Shown here piece by piece: positions 59,030 to 64,000 of a DNA stretch of 64,000 bases. The stretch is from Lumbricus rubellus (lineage: Eukaryota; Annelida; Clitellata; Crassiclitellata; Lumbricidae), in the NCBI GenBank assembly GCA_945859605.1, contig OX243814.1:27948286-28012285 (forward strand), written 5' to 3'. Each line of letters begins with the position of its first letter. Position 1 is the first letter of the stretch. The translations under genes were made by a program, and so were the position numbers. The notes beneath the pieces are model-generated. The model was given only the letters and a program-made list of their open reading frames with translations. It was not told where the DNA came from and made no database searches.

Positions 59030-59453
59030 TATGCATTGTCTGTATGGTTCAATTTATCGTGCATGGTGTTTATATTGTCTGTATGGTTCAAATTATCGTG
59101 CATCGTGTATGAAGTGTCTGTATGTATTATCGTGCATTGTGTGTGTATTGTCTATATGGTTCAATTTATCGTGCATCGTGTATGTAGGCCTATTGTCTGT
59201 ATGGATCGTGTATGTATTGTCTGTATGTTTCAATTTATTGTGCATCGTGTATGTATTGTCTGTATGGATCGTGTATGTATTGTCTGTATGTTTCAATTTA
59301 TCGTGCATCGTGTATGTATTGTCTGTATGGATCGTGTATGTATTGTCTGTATGTTTCAATTTATCGTGCATCGTGTATGTACATGTATTGTCTGTATGGA
59401 TCGTGTTTGTATTGTCTGTATGTTTCAATTTATCGTGCATCGTGTATGTATTG
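59030..59453. repeat. ~63-bp satellite array, left part
   Basis: Units combine TATTGTCTGTATGGATCGTG and TATTGTCTGTATGTTTCAAT then TTATCGTGCATCGTGTATG. Regular 63-bp spacing is seen between 59228, 59290 and 59353, with a 6-bp expansion (ACATGT) in the next. Leftward the array degenerates into half units. It is interrupted by the transposon at 59454 and continues at 62693. Confidence 0.92.
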
Positions 59454-62400
59454 TAGGGTTGTCCAGAAAAATAAAAAGTGTCAGAAAACACCCATACTGA
59501 AGTTTTTCCCATTATTTTAGTCAAGTGTGGCCTACGTGTATTTTTTTCAAATTTTTAAAATGTGTCCCTAGGGTCCCTCATAGCCCTTGAACTTAGAGAC
59601 CGAAATGATAAAATCGCACCATTTTCAATGCAAGCATCTCATAACTGAGTAGATACGACTTACAGTTGAACTGTTATAATAGACACCAAACTGAATTCAA
59701 TATTCATTACTCTTTAATATACAGAATAATATGCATTGAAACAAGTTAAAATGTTTCATGTGAGTTAATGTAAGGAATCACCAATACGCGCCCATCAAAC
59801 CATATGGTCCGATGGTCCATATAGGCCTATTTTCACATAATAATAACGTTTCTATTGCTAATGCAACTGCTTCGACATAAATCCTTTGCTTAATTAATTA
59901 AAGATGTTGACTCTGCAACAGCATCAAGACTTGTTCATAATGTTTTGTTTAATGTCTTCTTGTCAAATGTTTGGAATTCCTTCCTGTGCTTCTCAACACC
60001 CTGCAAAAGCCAGGCTCTCTGTTCAGGATCAGTCGTAATCACAGTTGCAAAGTCTGATATAAGCTTCACTCCACGTTCAGCTGCGTCGTTTACAACTTTG
60101 ACAGTGCGAACAAATTTCTCAGCTGAGAGGTATGTTGGATCACACGACCATTGATTGGCTGGCTTAGCTAGCCAGTCATTGCTTATGTCCAGCAGTCTGA
60201 ACAGCGTGTGGGATTCTGGTCCAATTAAGTCTGTTAGGGTGGTGTCACGAGCAATTTCTTTGAAGACAGGTCTACCGAGGCGGAAGGCCTCCGGCAGTGG
60301 TGTTTCAAGCAGTCGAGCAGCCATTTCTTGCTTTAAGCAATCAGTAATCATAGGATGTTTGCTGAAAAATGCAAATGGAACAACTTCTTCTGTGAGGTAC
60401 CATCTGTGGTTCCCAAGTTTATCAATTACAGTGTCGGCAACTGCCTTATCCACTTCACGAAAGTCAATCATGTCATGGATAAGCTGAAGATCATTTGCTG
60501 GGGCATCAGCTCCATTGCTGGTTTTCATCCAAGCAGCAGTGTAGAACAATGCCAAAAACCTATTCATACGCTTGAGTTTCTCAACCATTTCATCGTCATA
60601 CTGCATTGCCTTGGAGAACATGAGCATCTTTCCCGCGTACAGGTTGTTGGCCATCCAGCGAGCTTGATGAATAGCACCAGGCTTCCGGAAATGAACGCCA
60701 CGCGGAGGAATCTCGCCAAAGATTATCAGTGTATTCTCTGCACACTCACGGTAATCGTCACGCGGAAATGCTGCTGAGTCTTCATTTGACAGCAAAGCAA
60801 AAAGTTCTTTGACAACTCGATTTCTGACCTGCAGTAACCATGGAACTTTGACAGTCAGTGTTTGCACCGGTTGGTCTTTGTCAATCTCTTTCCAAGCTTG
60901 CTTGAAATGATCAAACAGTTTGTTTTCAGGTCCATGAATTGAACCAAACAGAAGTCTCCAGACAGCACCGACAACGACTTCCAGGATGTGGTGCCGACAT
61001 GCCAAATAAAGCAATTTTCTTCCCAGACGTTCTTCAATGAGTTTAGCAGCTCCTTTGTGTACACCACTGTTGCTGGCAGTTGTATCAAACACCAGTGCAG
61101 CAACACGGTCTGACAGGTCCCATGCTTCAAGGAGATCATAAGTTGCATCAGCCTGTGTCTTTCCTTTGGAATCAGCAAGCAGCGGTACACCAAGAAGTTT
61201 TCCCTCGATGTATTCTGGTGCTCCCGAGAGTAGAACTGCTAGACGTTCATATCTGTCACCCAGACTATCACTCACAAGCTTTCCATCCCAATGTAAAGCA
61301 CCGAAAAGAGGTGGGTTCTGTCTGACCGCAATCATGGCACTTTCAGCTACCTGTTGTCGATTGCACATTCGACTTCTACGTGTTGTTGACCTGGATATAT
61401 CAAAATTATCAAGATTACCACCTGATGCTTTTATAACTGCAGAAACAACCATTGTTACCTGATTGTCTGTTAGTTTCAATCGATCTGCTGCTTTTGTTAT
61501 CTCGTCGCATTGCATAATTTTCCTTGGCATTCTGAGATTAACAAACTCTGTATCATCTTGCTTTTCATTGCCTGCCAATGTAATTTCGAAGTCTTGGTCA
61601 AGCTCCATGCATTCATCATTTTCAGACATCTCAGCATCCGAATCCAATTCCGGTAAAAGTCCTGCTGCTGATGAGACTCCTTCAGCAACGGCTGCCTTTT
61701 GCATTTCTACACGGTTTTCCTCTCTTTCTTTTATTCTGGTTTCACGTGCTTGTCTTGATAGCAGCATTTCAGCCTTTGTCTCAAAGATTTTGTCATGACC
61801 ATCCATGCTGGCTCTTCTTTCCTGTCTCTGGTCTAAATAGAAGTCAACATCATCCTGCTTCTTCTTTGCTGACAGAAGCCTTGATTTCATTATGTCTGCA
61901 ATGGCATCGGGTGCTCCAATATCGAAAAGTGTGTCCAACCGTGCGACAAAGTTTGCTCGTCTGTTACCTGGATCTGATGGACGTCCTTTGTTTTTCACCA
62001 ATCCTTGCCACTCATGCCACAGTTTCATCAAATCAGACATACAGTGATGCCTGTATTTTGTTTTAATCCGTGCCATATTCCAAAACACAACAACACTGTC
62101 CACAACCTCATAAGCAATTTCTTCATTCTTGACCAACTTTCGAATATTCTCAGAATCGTTTCTAAGATACATGACATATTTCATGACCTGCCTACAGTCT
62201 GGCAACTTGGCTCCAGTTAAAGATGAGGATGGATGCCCTATGAGCCAAATCTCAGTTGATTTCCGTGTGACAGGTTTTAGTCTTGCTGCAGTTGTGTGCT
62301 GCGGAGAATCGTATTCGCACTCTGGTGGCTCTTCAATGTGCCGCACTTTTCCGCTTCTAGTAGTCATTTCTGTTATAAGAATTCAGTTTTGCTACAAGAA

Positions 62401-62692
62401 TTAGCAGATAAACATTTTATATGTAGCCTATCACTGATTCACTGTATGTTTGAATGATTCAATTATGACATCATAACCATACGTCATTTTGACATATCCA
62501 TGTCCAATGCACAGGAAGAAAATGTATGAAAACACATGCAACAGGTGTCTCATGTTCAGGGGCTATGAGGGACCCTAGGGACACATTTTAAAAATTTAAA
62601 AAAAATACGTGTAGGCCACACTTGACTAAAATAATGGGAAAAACTTCAGTATGGGTGTTTTCTGACACTTTTTATTTTTCTGGACAACCCTA
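59454..62692 (-). mobile_element. 3,239-bp autonomous DNA transposon, copy 2 (inside a satellite array)
   Basis: Same length and ends as 49075-52313. The perfect 8-bp TSD ATGTATTG (59446-59453, 62693-62700) is part of the satellite unit, so this is a genuine insertion and not a segmental copy. Sampled stretches compared by eye show no difference from copy 1. Confidence 0.95.
59935..62367 (-). CDS. 810-residue DDE-type transposase, copy 2
   Basis: The translation is the same as that of the copy at 49556-51988 over all 810 residues, with the same motifs: D361, D428, C457/H460, R570-W571. No stop, frameshift or truncation. With intact gene and ends in both copies, either could supply the activity for both. 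The family assignment remains tentative (hAT-like on motif order and 8-bp TSD). Confidence 0.85.
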   Translation of the reverse strand: MTTRSGKVRHIEEPPECEYDSPQHTTAARLKPVTRKSTEIWLIGHPSSSLTGAKLPDCRQVMKYVMYLRNDSENIRKLVKNEEIAYEVVDSVVVFWNMARIKTKYRHHCMSDLMKLWHEWQGLVKNKGRPSDPGNRRANFVARLDTLFDIGAPDAIADIMKSRLLSAKKKQDDVDFYLDQRQERRASMDGHDKIFETKAEMLLSRQARETRIKEREENRVEMQKAAVAEGVSSAAGLLPELDSDAEMSENDECMELDQDFEITLAGNEKQDDTEFVNLRMPRKIMQCDEITKAADRLKLTDNQVTMVVSAVIKASGGNLDNFDISRSTTRRSRMCNRQQVAESAMIAVRQNPPLFGALHWDGKLVSDSLGDRYERLAVLLSGAPEYIEGKLLGVPLLADSKGKTQADATYDLLEAWDLSDRVAALVFDTTASNSGVHKGAAKLIEERLGRKLLYLACRHHILEVVVGAVWRLLFGSIHGPENKLFDHFKQAWKEIDKDQPVQTLTVKVPWLLQVRNRVVKELFALLSNEDSAAFPRDDYRECAENTLIIFGEIPPRGVHFRKPGAIHQARWMANNLYAGKMLMFSKAMQYDDEMVEKLKRMNRFLALFYTAAWMKTSNGADAPANDLQLIHDMIDFREVDKAVADTVIDKLGNHRWYLTEEVVPFAFFSKHPMITDCLKQEMAARLLETPLPEAFRLGRPVFKEIARDTTLTDLIGPESHTLFRLLDISNDWLAKPANQWSCDPTYLSAEKFVRTVKVVNDAAERGVKLISDFATVITTDPEQRAWLLQGVEKHRKEFQTFDKKTLNKTL

Positions 62693-62886
62693 ATGTATTG
62701 TCTGTATGGATCGTGTATGTATTGTCTGTATGTTTCAATTTATCGTGCATCATGTATGTATTGTCTGTATGGATCGTGTATGTATTGTCTGTATGTTTCA
62801 ATTTATCGTGCATCGTGTATGTACATGTATTGTCTGTATGGATCGTGTTTGTATTGTCTGTATGTTTCAATTTATCGTGCATCGTC
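62693..62886. repeat. ~63-bp satellite array, right part
   Basis: Continuation of the 59030-59453 array, including the ACATGT-expanded unit, ending in ATCGTGCATCGTC. Confidence 0.92.
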
Positions 62887-63154
62887 TGCGTCAGTTCCGT
62901 TTCCTAGTCTTGTCTCGCACACGCACCTTCTTCTGTTTTCGGCAAAGCAGACGATAAATCTAATCTAATCCTAATCTTCTTTTCTTTCTCGTGTTGATCT
63001 AAGGTAAACGTCTGCAGTATAAGACTAAAAATGTTTGCTCATCAGCTATTCCCCACTCCACTCCTTCTGCAGCCAATTATATATTATATAATATATATAT
63101 CATGTATATTATATATAATATTGTATATATTTTATATCTATAATAATAAAGAAG

Positions 63155-63158
<4 letters not shown>
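62887..63158. other. Non-coding, AT-rich
   Basis: Contains a TATATAATATATATA-rich segment (63077-63135). No gene seen. Confidence 0.5.

Positions 63159-63215
<57 letters not shown>
63159..63215. repeat. (GT)n microsatellite
   Basis: About 28 perfect TG units. Confidence 0.97.
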
Positions 63216-63216
<1 letters not shown>

Positions 63217-64000
63217 TGTTTGACCGGAATGCATTTCCACAGTTTTCGAGCTTTTCACTCCAAATCTTCACTAATGTGTCCGTCTGGGCATGAGACGCAA
63301 AGTTGGGGGTTTTCGAATCTCCCCCACCATGGGGGCAAAAATGGGGGCGAAACCCCCCAAATTTTTTTCCATAAAATTCAGGTATTGATTTCAAACTTTG
63401 CACCTAGACAGAGGGCCATCGAAACCACCCAGTTGGGTGGTTGGCGAATCTCCCCACCACTGGGGTCGCGATGGGGGAGGCGAAGACGGCAGTTTATTAA
63501 ACACCTTTTAAAACGCTTGCGTGGTCATTATATAATTGACGAAAGGAGTTCACGAAAACCCAAATTTCACAGGTGGTTAGGTCGGAGTGTGGTGGGGTGT
63601 TGTCGGTCGGGTTGGTGGGTTTGGGTTTGGAGGTGGGGGGTGGGAGGGATTTTTTCTCTCCAAAAAATTAAATTTCACCGGGTGTACCGTTGGAGGTTGA
63701 AGGGGGGTGGGGTGGGAGCGAAGATGGGGTGGGGTTGGTGGAGGGGTGGGTTGGGATGGGCGGGATTGGGGTGGGGGCGGGATGGAGGGTAGTGTGAGGG
63801 TGGGGTGGTGGGGTGGAGGAGATAGAGTGGGGCGGTTGAACGGGGTGGGGTGGGGGTTTGGTGTGGAGGTGGAGGTGGGGGTGTGGTGAGAGGTGGGGTG
63901 GAGGGGTGGGATGGAGGCGGGTGGAGAGGTGGGGCGGGTGGAGGGAGTGGGGTGTACGGGATGTGGCTTTGGGGGTGGAGGTGGGGTGGCGGTGTGGAGC
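63216..64000. repeat. Diverged direct repeats and G-rich GGGTGGGG tract
   Basis: At 63297-63475 two related segments contain TTCGAATCTCCCCCACCATG and GGCGAATCTCCCCACCACTG. From about 63580 to the window end the plus strand is strongly G-rich with irregular GGTGGGGTGGG units and almost no C. Frames here reflect composition only. Confidence 0.75.

Noticed and set aside
58982..59500. Cys-rich 172-codon plus frame
   Set aside because: Produced by the 63-bp satellite unit and terminated by the inserted transposon; all three plus frames are open.

Overview
The window is nuclear DNA from an invertebrate animal. Its genes are split by canonical GT-AG introns, intergenic DNA is AT-rich, and SINEs, LINE 3' ends, DNA transposons, minisatellites and microsatellites are abundant. 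Every recognisable host protein is a conserved metazoan one. The palindromic word TAGGCCTA is very common in parts of the window; I associate it with some marine invertebrate genomes, but I cannot name the species or phylum.

Four host genes are supported. (1) The last three coding exons of CNOT1 (+, 1-1758), the scaffold of the CCR4-NOT deadenylase. (2) A complete Rab9 small GTPase in one coding exon (-, 21546-22184). (3) A complete three-exon PGRMC membrane cytochrome-b5-like protein (+, 23946-28023), divergent from Rab9. (4) A four-exon gene (-, 33520-42633) assembled here by matching splice phases. It encodes a 1084-residue protein with the Rab-binding helix and C4-C4 zinc finger of the exophilin/Slp-Slac2/rabphilin group, followed by a long disordered tail carrying sixteen 10-residue repeats and no C2 domain. 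Rab9, PGRMC and an Slp-type Rab effector side by side recalls human X, where RAB9B, SYTL4 and PGRMC1 lie. A putative first exon of an unidentified minus-strand gene lies near 8.2 kb.

Layout: 1-2.5 kb CNOT1 end; 2.5-9.3 kb sparse non-coding DNA; 9.3-20.6 kb a transposon-dense block (nested hAT, LINE, MITE, piggyBac-like, mariner and SINE insertions); 21-28 kb Rab9 and PGRMC, whose introns hold several MITEs and a 1-kb foldback element; 28-33.5 kb intergenic DNA with minisatellites; 33.5-42.6 kb the Rab-effector gene; 42.7-64 kb a gene-poor region dominated by mobile elements and simple repeats.

The most striking find is a pair of 3,239-bp DNA transposons (49075-52313 and 59454-62692) of identical length whose intronless 810-codon transposase genes have the same translation. 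Each has ~139-bp terminal inverted repeats starting TAGGGTTGTCC and its own perfect 8-bp target-site duplication (TSD), so they are two independent and very recent insertions. One sits inside an internally deleted hAT element; the other splits a 63-bp satellite array. At least fifteen further elements can be delimited to the base by their TSDs.
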